Assembly (NCBI GenBank): GCA_002399345.1 | Contig: DHDL01000006.1 | Span: 79,382 to 87,625 of the forward strand | Source of the DNA: Thermoanaerobacterales bacterium UBA4877 | Lineage (GTDB): Bacteria > Bacillota > Thermoanaerobacteria > Thermoanaerobacterales > UBA4877 | Reading direction: 5' to 3' | DNA: 8,244 nt | Notes under the pieces: generated by a model | Told to the model about the DNA's origin: nothing | Seen by the model: only the letters and a program-made list of their open reading frames with translations | Databases searched by the model: none | Shown here: positions 1-5,840 of the stretch, piece by piece | How positions within the stretch are numbered: position 1 is the first letter of the stretch | Layout: each line of letters opens with the position of its first letter | Translations under genes and position numbers: made by a program

Positions 1-1338
1 AAGCAGTTTTTTGTTTTGGCGAAGAGCCTCTGTGGCATAGTCATAACATTCGTCAATTATTTTATTAACTTCTCTGTTTACATTTTCATTGTCATGCATA
101 TTCTGATCGTCATATACCATTTTTCCCAGATCGCTCATACCGTATGAGGTAATCATGGCTAAAGCTATCTTTGTAGCTTCTTTGAGATCATTTAATGCTC
201 CTGATGTAACATCGCCGAATATCAACTCTTCTGCCGCTCTGCCACCTAAAAGCACTTTAATCCTGTTTAAAAGCTGAGTTTTTGTTTGAAGAAAATTATC
301 TTCATTGGGCATATTGAGTACATATCCTAAGGCCTGGCCTCTTGGCTTTATAGATATTTTTCCTACGGAGTTTACCTTGAGCAGGCTGGAAATCAATGCA
401 TGCCCGGATTCATGATAAGCGACCATGACCTTTTCTCTTTCAATTATGTCTGCATTCTTTTTTTCGATACCCGCTATAACCCTTTCAATTGCCTCATCAA
501 ATTCTTCGTTGCCTATATTCGTCTTATTCCTTCTTACGGCAAGTATGGCCGCTTCATTAGCTATAGAGGCAAGATGGGCTCCGGTCATGCCGTATGTGCT
601 GGAAGCCAGCTTTTTGAGATCCACGGTAGATTCAAGGGGTTTATCTTTAGTATGAACACGCAGTATCTCTTCTCTTGCCCTGAGATTGGGATGGCCGATG
701 TATATCTGCCTGTCAAACCGCCCTGGTCTTAGAAGAGCATCATCCAACAGGTCCAGCCTGTTGGTTGCTCCTATTACCATTACGGTATCCTCATTAGAAT
801 TAAAACCATCCATCTCTACAAGCAGCTGATTTAATGTCTGGTCCTTCTCGGAGTTATTGTCTATATTTCTGCGGCTGCCTACAGCGTCAATTTCATCAAT
901 GAATATCACGCTGGGAGAATTCTTGCGGGCTTTTTGAAAAAGAGACCTTATTCTACTGGCACCGACACCTACATACTTCTCTACAAACTCCGATCCACTC
1001 ACGGGATAAAAGGTGGCTTTTGTCTCACCTGCAAGTGCACTGGCAAGCAAGGTTTTACCGGTACCCGGAGGTCCATAGAATATAATCCCCTTGGGGAATT
1101 TTGCACCCAGTGCCGCATATTTTTGAGTATTGTTCATGTAGTCGACCAGATCATGCAGTTCTTCTATTACTTCATCCAATCCCGCCACATCTTTAAAAGC
1201 CGTTGGAGGTTTGTTTTGCGCCCTGTCCTTGTTTTTTGATGCGGGAACCGACACGGGGGAAAGTTCCTTGTTATCATAAAACTTCAAGTAGTAAAAGGAT
1301 GCGGCGAATATTACCAAAAAAATCAAAACCCAGGCCAT
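1..1338 (-). CDS. ftsH: FtsH-like membrane AAA+ zinc metalloprotease, short N-terminus, C-terminus cut by window edge
   Basis: This is an ATP-dependent membrane protease (M41 family) that unfolds and degrades membrane and cytosolic substrates as a hexamer. The 446 visible residues hold one hydrophobic segment (about 2-18), a linker, and an AAA+ domain: Walker A GPPGTGKT at 89-96, a pore loop YVGVG, Walker B VIFIDE at 144-149, and an RPGRFDR second-region-of-homology motif with arginine fingers. The protease domain follows, with the zinc site HESGH at 309-313, GGRAAEE, and the likely third zinc ligand D384 in a SGALND motif. Spacing from Walker A to the zinc site (220 residues) matches full-length FtsH. 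Walker A sits about 100 residues earlier than in E. coli FtsH, so the second membrane segment and extracytoplasmic domain are absent. The start follows a modest AGTAGGT site and gives a sensible membrane anchor. The frame is open to base 1, so the C-terminal end is outside the window. It is transcribed divergently from the pdaB-like gene. It may be a paralogue and not the main FtsH. Confidence 0.92.
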   Translation of the reverse strand, partial: MAWVLIFLVIFAASFYYLKFYDNKELSPVSVPASKNKDRAQNKPPTAFKDVAGLDEVIEELHDLVDYMNNTQKYAALGAKFPKGIIFYGPPGTGKTLLASALAGETKATFYPVSGSEFVEKYVGVGASRIRSLFQKARKNSPSVIFIDEIDAVGSRRNIDNNSEKDQTLNQLLVEMDGFNSNEDTVMVIGATNRLDLLDDALLRPGRFDRQIYIGHPNLRAREEILRVHTKDKPLESTVDLKKLASSTYGMTGAHLASIANEAAILAVRRNKTNIGNEEFDEAIERVIAGIEKKNADIIEREKVMVAYHESGHALISSLLKVNSVGKISIKPRGQALGYVLNMPNEDNFLQTKTQLLNRIKVLLGGRAAEELIFGDVTSGALNDLKEATKIALAMITSYGMSDLGKMVYDDQNMHDNENVNREVNKIIDECYDYATEALRQNKKLL

Positions 1339-1485
1339 AATTATTACCTACTTTCAAATACTGTTTGCATATGTATTTTTTAAATATATCAACATTTATA
1401 TTCATTAAAATGAGATGTAATTTATGGTTAAAAAGTATAATAAAGCTTTTAAAAGAATAAATTAAATAAAGAATGGGGGGATAAA

Positions 1486-2265
1486 ATGCATTTATTCTTT
1501 GTTAGTTGGGACAGACTCATCAAGATATGCGCTGTTTTTTTAGTGGTGTGCATATCTCTCGTATGCTATAATGGCGGGTATAGGGGAATAATATCTGTTT
1601 TCTCACCGCAGCGGGAACTCCCCGTATACAATGTGGATACCAAGGAAAAGAAGGTAGCCATTACATTTGATGCCAGCTGGGGCGCTGAAAATACTCAAAA
1701 AATACTGGACATATTAGATCAATATGATGCGAAGGCCACGTTTTTCCTGGTGGGCATCTGGGTTGATGATTTCCCGGATATGGTGAAAAAGATAAGCAAG
1801 GCGGGACATGAAATAGGAAATCATTCTTCTACACATCCTCATATGAACAGTATTTCAGAGGCGGAGATCGAAAAGGAACTGTCAACGACATCGGAAAAAA
1901 TAAAAAAATTGACCGGTAAAGATATAAAGCTGTTCAGGGCACCTTATGGAGAATATAATGACAAGGTGGTGTTAACTGCCAGAAGGCTGGGGTATCAGGT
2001 AGTACAGTGGGATGTGGATTCGCTGGATTGGAAGGATTTATCACCTGAGACTATGTCTAAACGGGTACTGCCTAAAGCAAAAGAAGGTTCCATAATCTTA
2101 TTCCATAATGATGGCAAGTATACCCCTGAGGTATTACCGACAATTCTGGGAGAACTTAGAAAACGCGGTTATAAGTTTGTCAGGGCGTCAGACCTCATAT
2201 ATAAAGATAATTATTATATTGATTATAAGGGAACCCAAATTTTACAAAGTAACGACTCTAATTAG
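1486..2265 (+). CDS. pdaB: PdaB-like sporulation polysaccharide deacetylase, membrane anchored
   Basis: A 259-residue carbohydrate esterase family 4 (NodB-fold) protein, close in length to Bacillus PdaB (about 254 residues), which is needed for long-term spore stability. An N-terminal membrane anchor (about 11-28) precedes the catalytic domain (about 55-235). Visible motifs are TFDASWG at 60-66 (catalytic base D62), HSSTH at 113-117 (the two metal histidines), RAPYG at 151-155, WDVDSLDW at 175-182, and a terminal ILFHND with H207. The canonical motif 1 is TFDDG; here the second Asp, normally a metal ligand, is Ala63. As I recall, Bacillus PdaB has TFDISWG at this place, so this is a subfamily trait and supports the PdaB assignment. 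The N-terminal start (MHxFxVW-like, then a hydrophobic stretch) also resembles PdaB. The start ATG follows a run of six G's at 1475-1480. The next gene, a SleB-type hydrolase, fits a role in spore peptidoglycan. The likely substrate is peptidoglycan amino sugars; activity is not certain given A63. Confidence 0.85.
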   Translation: MHLFFVSWDRLIKICAVFLVVCISLVCYNGGYRGIISVFSPQRELPVYNVDTKEKKVAITFDASWGAENTQKILDILDQYDAKATFFLVGIWVDDFPDMVKKISKAGHEIGNHSSTHPHMNSISEAEIEKELSTTSEKIKKLTGKDIKLFRAPYGEYNDKVVLTARRLGYQVVQWDVDSLDWKDLSPETMSKRVLPKAKEGSIILFHNDGKYTPEVLPTILGELRKRGYKFVRASDLIYKDNYYIDYKGTQILQSNDSN

Positions 2266-2371
2266 TATATGAAATTGCTGGTATCATGTAGCATTTCTAA
2301 GGCTATTTCAAGTATTATATAAGCTTGTAATATCATTTGAGATAGGGACCGATAGCGTACATATAGGCAAA

Positions 2372-2400
2372 TCGACAAAAAACGACATATTAAATATAAT
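2372..2400 (+). promoter_or_regulatory. Sigma-A-like promoter of the LysM/SleB gene, with possible overlapping Spo0A boxes
   Basis: A -35 element TCGACA (2372-2377, one mismatch to TTGACA) and a perfect -10 TATAAT (2395-2400) are separated by exactly 17 bp and lie 40 bp before the start codon at 2441. The -35 overlaps ATCGACA (2371-2377), which matches the reversed Spo0A box TTCGACA at 6 of 7 positions. A second, weaker copy AACGACA (2381-2387, 5 of 7) lies exactly 10 bp downstream. The promoter is well supported by spacing; the Spo0A reading is tentative. Confidence 0.6.
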
Positions 2401-2440
2401 CTTGTTATTGCTTCAATAAATACATGTAAGGGGTGATAAC

Positions 2441-3256
2441 ATGAGAAAGATAATAATATTAATTGCAGTTTTTGCAATGGCCTTGGGGACTGCTTTTGTT
2501 TCAATGCCTAAAAAGGTTGAGGCAGCCGGCAGAACTCATGTAGTGAGCAAGGGTGAATCCTTGTTTAAGATTGCAAGCTGGTACAATAGTAGTATTGGTT
2601 CGATAAAAAAGGCAAACAACCATTGGAGCGATAATATAATGCCGGGAGAAAAACTAGTTATTCCGACAAAGACATCAGGATATAAGGTCCATGTGGTGAG
2701 CAGGGGTGAGTCTCTGTTTAAAATTGCTAAGTGGTACGGTAGTTCAGTTAACGCAATCAAGAAGGCAAATAACCACTGGAGCAACTGTATATATCCCGGG
2801 CAGAAACTATTAGTGCCGTCATGTAAATCTACCGGTAATGTTGCAGGTAATAAGATGAATACTTCTGCTTCTATGCCATCAAGGGGTATATCATCGCGGC
2901 TGAGCAGGAATGAAACATACCTGCTTGCAAAGCTGATAAACGGAGAGGCACGCGGTGAGTCTTATCAGGGCCAGGTAGCAGTGGGAGCAGTGGTGCTCAA
3001 TAGAATAGGAAATCCTAAGTTTCCAAATACATTAGCCGGTGTTATTTATGAACCTCTAGCTTTTACTGCTGCGGTCAACGGTCAGATGAATCAACAACCG
3101 AGTGCAATAGCATTGAAAGCGGCCCGGGAGGCGGCCAACGGATCTGATCCGAGCGGAGGTGCAATATACTATTATAATCCGGCAAAGACATTTTCCAAAT
3201 GGATTTGGTCTAGGCCGGTAATTAAAAGAATAGGAAATCATGTTTTTGCTAAGTAG
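2441..3256 (+). CDS. sleB: Secreted cell wall hydrolase: two LysM domains plus SleB-type catalytic domain
   Basis: A 271-residue exported peptidoglycan hydrolase. A signal peptide (MRK followed by a hydrophobic core to about residue 21, likely cleaved near the EAA at 27-29) is followed by two LysM peptidoglycan-binding repeats (about 33-75 and 84-126), a Ser/Asn-rich linker, and a SleB/CwlJ-type Hydrolase_2 domain (about 160-271). That domain has GEARGES (likely catalytic E169), QGQVAVGAVVLNR, YEPLAFTA and YYYNPAK. SleB is a spore cortex-lytic lytic transglycosylase in Bacillus, where the binding module is a PG_binding_1 domain; here LysM repeats replace it, so the exact role (cortex lysis at germination or another wall-remodelling step) is inferred. 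The symbol denotes the catalytic family and is not proof of orthology. The start ATG follows an AAGGGGTGA ribosome site at good spacing. The gene has its own promoter and a terminator two bases after the stop, so it is probably transcribed alone. Confidence 0.88.
   Translation: MRKIIILIAVFAMALGTAFVSMPKKVEAAGRTHVVSKGESLFKIASWYNSSIGSIKKANNHWSDNIMPGEKLVIPTKTSGYKVHVVSRGESLFKIAKWYGSSVNAIKKANNHWSNCIYPGQKLLVPSCKSTGNVAGNKMNTSASMPSRGISSRLSRNETYLLAKLINGEARGESYQGQVAVGAVVLNRIGNPKFPNTLAGVIYEPLAFTAAVNGQMNQQPSAIALKAAREAANGSDPSGGAIYYYNPAKTFSKWIWSRPVIKRIGNHVFAK
2537..2665 (+). repeat. LysM repeat copy 1 (in-frame tandem duplication, period 153 bp)
   Basis: Encodes residues 33-75 of the SleB-type protein, starting HVVSKGESLFKIA and ending KLVIP. 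It is identical to copy 2 at 31 of 43 aligned residues, including an invariant IKKANNHWS stretch. The unusual similarity between two LysM units of one protein suggests a fairly recent internal duplication. Confidence 0.85.
2690..2818 (+). repeat. LysM repeat copy 2
   Basis: Encodes residues 84-126, starting HVVSRGESLFKIA and ending KLLVP. It is the partner of the copy at 2537-2665. The 24-bp spacer between copies encodes a short Thr/Lys/Ser/Gly linker, typical of spacers between LysM units. Confidence 0.85.
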
Positions 3257-3257
3257 T

Positions 3258-3286
3258 AGCTGCCATGCATGGGCAGCTTTTTTTTT
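3258..3286 (+). terminator. Rho-independent terminator of the LysM/SleB gene
   Basis: A perfect 7-bp stem, AGCTGCC (3258-3264) with GGCAGCT (3272-3278), encloses a 7-nt loop ATGCATG and runs into nine consecutive T's. It begins one base after the TAG stop, so it ends this transcript and separates it from the gene pair downstream. Confidence 0.93.
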
Positions 3287-3329
3287 ACATATAAAGAGTT
3301 TTTATGTGCAAGATAATATATATATACTG

Positions 3330-3340
3330 ATTTATCTACT
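3330..3340 (+). repeat. 11-bp direct repeat upstream of the Mur-like gene, copy 1
   Basis: ATTTATCTACT lies 43 bp before the start codon at 3384. An identical 11-mer lies at 4310-4320, 53 bp before the start of the next gene. Both are preceded by AT-rich DNA beginning ATAT. It could be a shared promoter or operator element; in DNA this AT-rich, chance is not excluded. Confidence 0.35.
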
Positions 3341-3383
3341 ATAACAACTAAGCATGCTGCTTAAGAAAGGATGCTGATGTCCT

Positions 3384-4298
3384 ATGGCTACCATTTCGAT
3401 AATAGGGCGGGGAGGCAAGACTACAATAAAAACCATGCTTAATGGAGTGTTAAGTAATGTAAGGGTATGGGAGGGTGCAGGCAGCAGGGATTGTGATGTG
3501 ATAATTTTCGCCGGCCTGGCCCGGCCGGCGAAAAAGGAATTGCAGTATTTTTCAAAAGCATCCGCCATTATTGCAAACGCCGATGCAAATTACAGTATAA
3601 GGATGCCCTGTACAGATGAAATAGTTGATTATGGTTTTAGCAGCAAAGCAACTGTGACTGCATCCAGCATAAATCAGGAAGAGCAAAGCCAAACCTTCAC
3701 ATGCTGTGTCCAGAGGACTATTAAAACACTTGGTGGAAATTGTGTGCTGCCAAAAGAGTTTTCAGTTCGGCTGGATGTGCCAGGCAAATATAATATATAT
3801 AATGCATTGGCATCTATATCGGCATTTTTGATTTTTGACGTGGATGATGATACGATCACAAAGACGTTGGCCGGTCTTAAATTTGACGGCAATATGGAGA
3901 GGATATTCGATGGGGATTTCAGTATTGTATATAATAAAATAAGCAACCCTTATCAGCTTTTTTCTGTTTTGGAGAGCCAGAGTGAGAATGAAAGTAAAAA
4001 TATTTATCTGGTGCTGGACAGTTTTGAGGATTATGGATTGGGTATGAAAAAGAAAATTGCCGATGTAGTCCGGGGTTGGTTCTCTGTGTACAATTACAAC
4101 ATTTATATAGAAAACGAGGGTAACAATCCGTCATATATTATGCAGCAGCTTAAGGAATACAATGTGGATTTCAAAGCGGATAAAATGTACAATGTGATTA
4201 AGGATGTCATGAATTCAGCTGGGAAAGGGGATGAGATTTTTTTGCTTGGCAGTGATAAAATAAGAGGCGTTTGGACTGACTATTTAAATATTAGCTAA
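3384..4298 (+). CDS. Compact, divergent Mur-ligase-like protein of unknown function
   Basis: A 304-residue protein with the order of motifs of the Mur ligase/MurT superfamily (ATP-dependent amide ligases of peptidoglycan precursor synthesis), but about 150 residues shorter than typical members. Seen in order: a P-loop-like GRGGKTT at 8-14 (the family has GTNGKTT), ANADAN at 64-69 where the family has NxDD, PGKYNIYNALA at 133-143 (well conserved), GNMERI at 169-174 where ligases have GRxE, YNKISNP at 183-189 where they have DYAHNP, and a C-terminal GDEIFLLGSDK near 282-292. No substrate-binding N-terminal domain exists: an in-frame TGA at 3375-3377 fixes the start at 3384. The ribosome site AGAAAGGA (3364-3371) is 12 nt away, rather far. 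The middle and C-terminal parts resemble MurT more than MurC-F, but no GatD-like glutaminase gene is beside it. Catalysis is doubtful with these changes. It may be a regulator, a degenerate paralogue or a new enzyme. It probably shares a transcript with the OB-fold gene downstream. Confidence 0.7.
   Translation: MATISIIGRGGKTTIKTMLNGVLSNVRVWEGAGSRDCDVIIFAGLARPAKKELQYFSKASAIIANADANYSIRMPCTDEIVDYGFSSKATVTASSINQEEQSQTFTCCVQRTIKTLGGNCVLPKEFSVRLDVPGKYNIYNALASISAFLIFDVDDDTITKTLAGLKFDGNMERIFDGDFSIVYNKISNPYQLFSVLESQSENESKNIYLVLDSFEDYGLGMKKKIADVVRGWFSVYNYNIYIENEGNNPSYIMQQLKEYNVDFKADKMYNVIKDVMNSAGKGDEIFLLGSDKIRGVWTDYLNIS
3505..3534. repeat. Perfect 12-bp GC-rich inverted repeat inside the Mur-like gene
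   Basis: TTTTCGCCGGCC (3505-3516) is the exact reverse complement of GGCCGGCGAAAA (3523-3534), with a 6-nt loop TGGCCC. It encodes residues about 41-50 (IFAGLARPAK) in frame. It is far more GC-rich than its surroundings. There is no T-tract after the stem on either strand, so it is not a standard terminator. Confidence 0.9.
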
Positions 4299-4309
4299 TA
4301 ATATGGTAT

Positions 4310-4320
4310 ATTTATCTACT
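4310..4320 (+). repeat. 11-bp direct repeat upstream of the OB-fold gene, copy 2
   Basis: Second copy of ATTTATCTACT, in the 75-bp gap between the Mur-like and OB-fold genes and 53 bp before the latter's start. See the copy at 3330-3340. If it is a promoter element, the two genes may also be transcribed separately. Confidence 0.35.
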
Positions 4321-4358
4321 CCCTTTAATATGATTATCAGTAGAAAAACATACGATTG

Positions 4359-4366
4359 AAAGGGAG
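4359..4366 (+). promoter_or_regulatory. Ribosome binding site that decides the start of the OB-fold gene
   Basis: AAAGGGAG ends 7 nt before ATG 4374. An in-frame TTG at 4356 would place this site inside the coding sequence and has no Shine-Dalgarno site of its own, so the ATG at 4374 is preferred. Confidence 0.8.
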
Positions 4367-4373
4367 AGTGAAA

Positions 4374-5003
4374 ATGCTAGGGAATATAATAAATACAAAC
4401 GTTGCTAATCTAATCGGCACCATTTCTTCAGATATGAAGTTTAGTCATGAGATTTACGGGGAGCAATTTTATAATTTTATTGTTGATGTTCCTAGACTTT
4501 CCGATACATATGACCATCTGCCGGTGACGATTTCAGAGAGGCTGTTAAATGACATTGACCTTAATATAGGGAAGAGTATTTGTATAACGGGACAAATCCG
4601 GTCATATAATAGAATGACCGACAGCGGTAGGAGCAGGCTTCTGCTTTCGGTATTTTGCAGGGATATCAAAAATGCTGATGAAGAAACTGAAGCAAAAAAT
4701 CCAAATGATATATATTTGGAAGGATATCTATGTAAAAAACCTGTTTACCGGACGACGCCCTTTGGCAGAGAGATATGCGATCTGCTTTTGGCTGTAAACA
4801 GGATGTATAATAAATCGGATTACATACCTTGTATAGCTTGGGGCAGGAATGCCAGGTTCTGTGATAATTTTGCCGTAGGGACCCACATCAAGTTATGGGG
4901 AAGATTTCAAAGCAGGGAATATCAGAAAAAGCTTGATGAGGATAATATAGTAACGCGGACTGCTTACGAGGTTTCTGTTTCCAAACTGGAGAAATTGGAA
5001 TAA
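4374..5003 (+). CDS. Tandem OB-fold protein, single-strand DNA-binding (SSB) type
   Basis: A 209-residue protein with two OB-fold units and no membrane segment. The second unit (about 112-205) is clearly SSB-like: IYLEGYLCKKPVYR, then SDYIPCIAWGRNA, a VGTHIKLWGRFQSREY strand pair and a closing YEVSVSKLE. This matches the family pattern of a strand, an IPxxAWG motif, GxxxxxxGRxQxRxY and a final strand. The first unit (about 10-97) is more diverged but has the same plan, ending ICITGQIRSYNR...LLLSVFCRDI. Housekeeping SSB has one OB-fold plus a disordered tail ending in an acidic tip (DDDIPF-like) that recruits partner proteins; here the chain stops at KLEKLE right after the second fold, so that tip is missing. 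Likely a cytoplasmic ssDNA- or RNA-binding protein that could act as a monomer or dimer. It lies 75 bp after the Mur-like gene with no terminator between, and uses the shared terminator at 5111-5134. Its role is unknown. Confidence 0.82.
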   Translation: MLGNIINTNVANLIGTISSDMKFSHEIYGEQFYNFIVDVPRLSDTYDHLPVTISERLLNDIDLNIGKSICITGQIRSYNRMTDSGRSRLLLSVFCRDIKNADEETEAKNPNDIYLEGYLCKKPVYRTTPFGREICDLLLAVNRMYNKSDYIPCIAWGRNARFCDNFAVGTHIKLWGRFQSREYQKKLDEDNIVTRTAYEVSVSKLEKLE

Positions 5004-5110
5004 TTTATTAATAAGAAGATGCCGGATATTACTGACCTTTTACCGAGAAGGAAATGAATAAACATCCTTTTGATAAGGGGACACCGCAAGGAAAAGAATA
5101 GAGTTTTAAA

Positions 5111-5134
5111 AAATAGGCCGAAACCGGCCTATTT
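5111..5134. terminator. Bidirectional terminator between the OB-fold gene and the dap operon
   Basis: A perfect 10-bp stem, AAATAGGCCG (5111-5120) with CGGCCTATTT (5125-5134), has the loop AAAC. On the plus strand it is followed by a T-rich stretch (TTTCTTATTTTCT). On the minus strand the arm continues into six T's and then AAAACTC. It ends one base before the dapH stop codon and sits 107 bp after the OB-fold gene, serving two convergent transcripts. Confidence 0.92.
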
Positions 5135-5135
5135 C

Positions 5136-5837
5136 TTATTTTCTAAGATCACTCATTAATTTTGTCTTACCCTGTGTTTTTTTATCAACATTTTTTACAG
5201 TAACAGCGGGGCTGCCTGCAACAACGGTATGTGGCGGGACATCCTCGGTTACGACGGAACCGGCTGCTACTACGGCGCCTTCACCTATCTTTACTCCCTC
5301 CAGAATTGCTGCATTGGCACCGATAAGGGCGCTGTCTTCGATAACGACGGGTGAGGCACTGGGTGGCTCAAGTACACCTGCTATTACTGCACCCGCTCCT
5401 ATATGACAATCGCTTCCTATTTTTGCACGCGCTCCTACTACGGCGTTCATATCAATCATAGTGCCGTTTCCTATTTCGCATCCGATATTTATAACCGCAC
5501 CCATCATGATTACCACCTTTTTGCCGATGGATACCTGCTCTCTTATAATGGAGCCGGGCTCTATACGTGCATCAAGCTTGGATGTATCTAAAAGATTGAT
5601 TGCGGAATTACGCCGGTCTGTCTCTATATACATATCTGTTATCTTATCTCTGTTTTTTTCAACGAAGGCATTTATATCGCTTAATTCTCCGATTATCAGG
5701 CGGAAGCTATCGCAGCCGAATGCCTTTATACCTGTAAAATCCAGACCTGCGAAATGCCCGTTTATGTATGCCTTGGCCGGCGTTTTCTTTTTGGCCTGGC
5801 CGATGTATTTCGCCAGTTCATAAGCATCTGTTTCCAT
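5136..5837 (-). CDS. dapH: Tetrahydrodipicolinate N-acetyltransferase
   Basis: Acetylates L-2,3,4,5-tetrahydrodipicolinate with acetyl-CoA, opening the ring to N-acetyl-L-2-amino-6-oxopimelate in the acetylase branch of diaminopimelate synthesis. The 233 residues match the usual DapH length (about 236 in Bacillus). The N-terminal alpha/beta cap (about 1-90) has the DapH signature YINGHFAG...[13 protein letters not shown] left-handed beta-helix of hexapeptide repeats (about 91-215) follows: [86 protein letters not shown] and VVAGSPA. The ribosome site GGGAGGAG lies within the last codons of dapB, whose stop is only 3 nt upstream, so translation is probably coupled. It is the last gene of the operon and its stop abuts the terminator. 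The later acetyl-diaminopimelate aminotransferase and deacetylase genes are not in this window. Confidence 0.96.
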   Translation of the reverse strand: METDAYELAKYIGQAKKKTPAKAYINGHFAGLDFTGIKAFGCDSFRLIIGELSDINAFVEKNRDKITDMYIETDRRNSAINLLDTSKLDARIEPGSIIREQVSIGKKVVIMMGAVINIGCEIGNGTMIDMNAVVGARAKIGSDCHIGAGAVIAGVLEPPSASPVVIEDSALIGANAAILEGVKIGEGAVVAAGSVVTEDVPPHTVVAGSPAVTVKNVDKKTQGKTKLMSDLRK

Positions 5838-5840
5838 TTA

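Noticed and set aside
400..1239. Plus-strand ORFs of 76-110 codons opposite the FtsH-like gene
   Set aside because: They overlap conserved AAA+ and protease motifs on the other strand, lack ribosome sites and show no recognisable domains.
1339..1485. Promoters for the divergent FtsH-like and PdaB-like genes
   Set aside because: A TATAAT at 1436-1441 has no acceptable -35 at 16-18 bp, and no clear sporulation sigma site could be defined in this very AT-rich stretch, so no promoter is called.
2266..2371. Terminator after the PdaB-like gene
   Set aside because: Only a weak 5-bp TATTA/TAATA pairing near 2313-2333 was seen, without a GC-rich stem or T-run. Readthrough into the next gene is possible.
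2262..2504. 80-codon minus-strand ORF across the pdaB-sleB intergenic region
   Set aside because: It covers the promoter and signal peptide of the SleB-type gene in reverse, and has low-complexity content with no ribosome site.
3505..3534. Intragenic hairpin as a Rho-independent terminator
   Set aside because: The T's on the plus strand precede the stem and the A's follow it; neither strand has a T-tract after the hairpin.
4356..4373. TTG start extending the OB-fold protein by six residues (KGRVK preceding the Met)
   Set aside because: The extension encodes the Shine-Dalgarno sequence AAAGGGAG itself and has no ribosome site before it; ATG 4374 is correctly spaced.
5054..5101. Mini-ORF of 15 codons (MNKHPFDKGTPQGKE) between the OB-fold gene and the terminator
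   Set aside because: The purine-rich AGAAGGA is only one base from the ATG, the peptide matches no family I know, and it is too short to distinguish from chance. Conservation in relatives would be needed.
5461..5823. 120-codon plus-strand ORF opposite dapH
   Set aside because: It is antisense to a clearly recognised dapH, has no convincing ribosome site and no family features; it is a shadow of the hexapeptide codon pattern.
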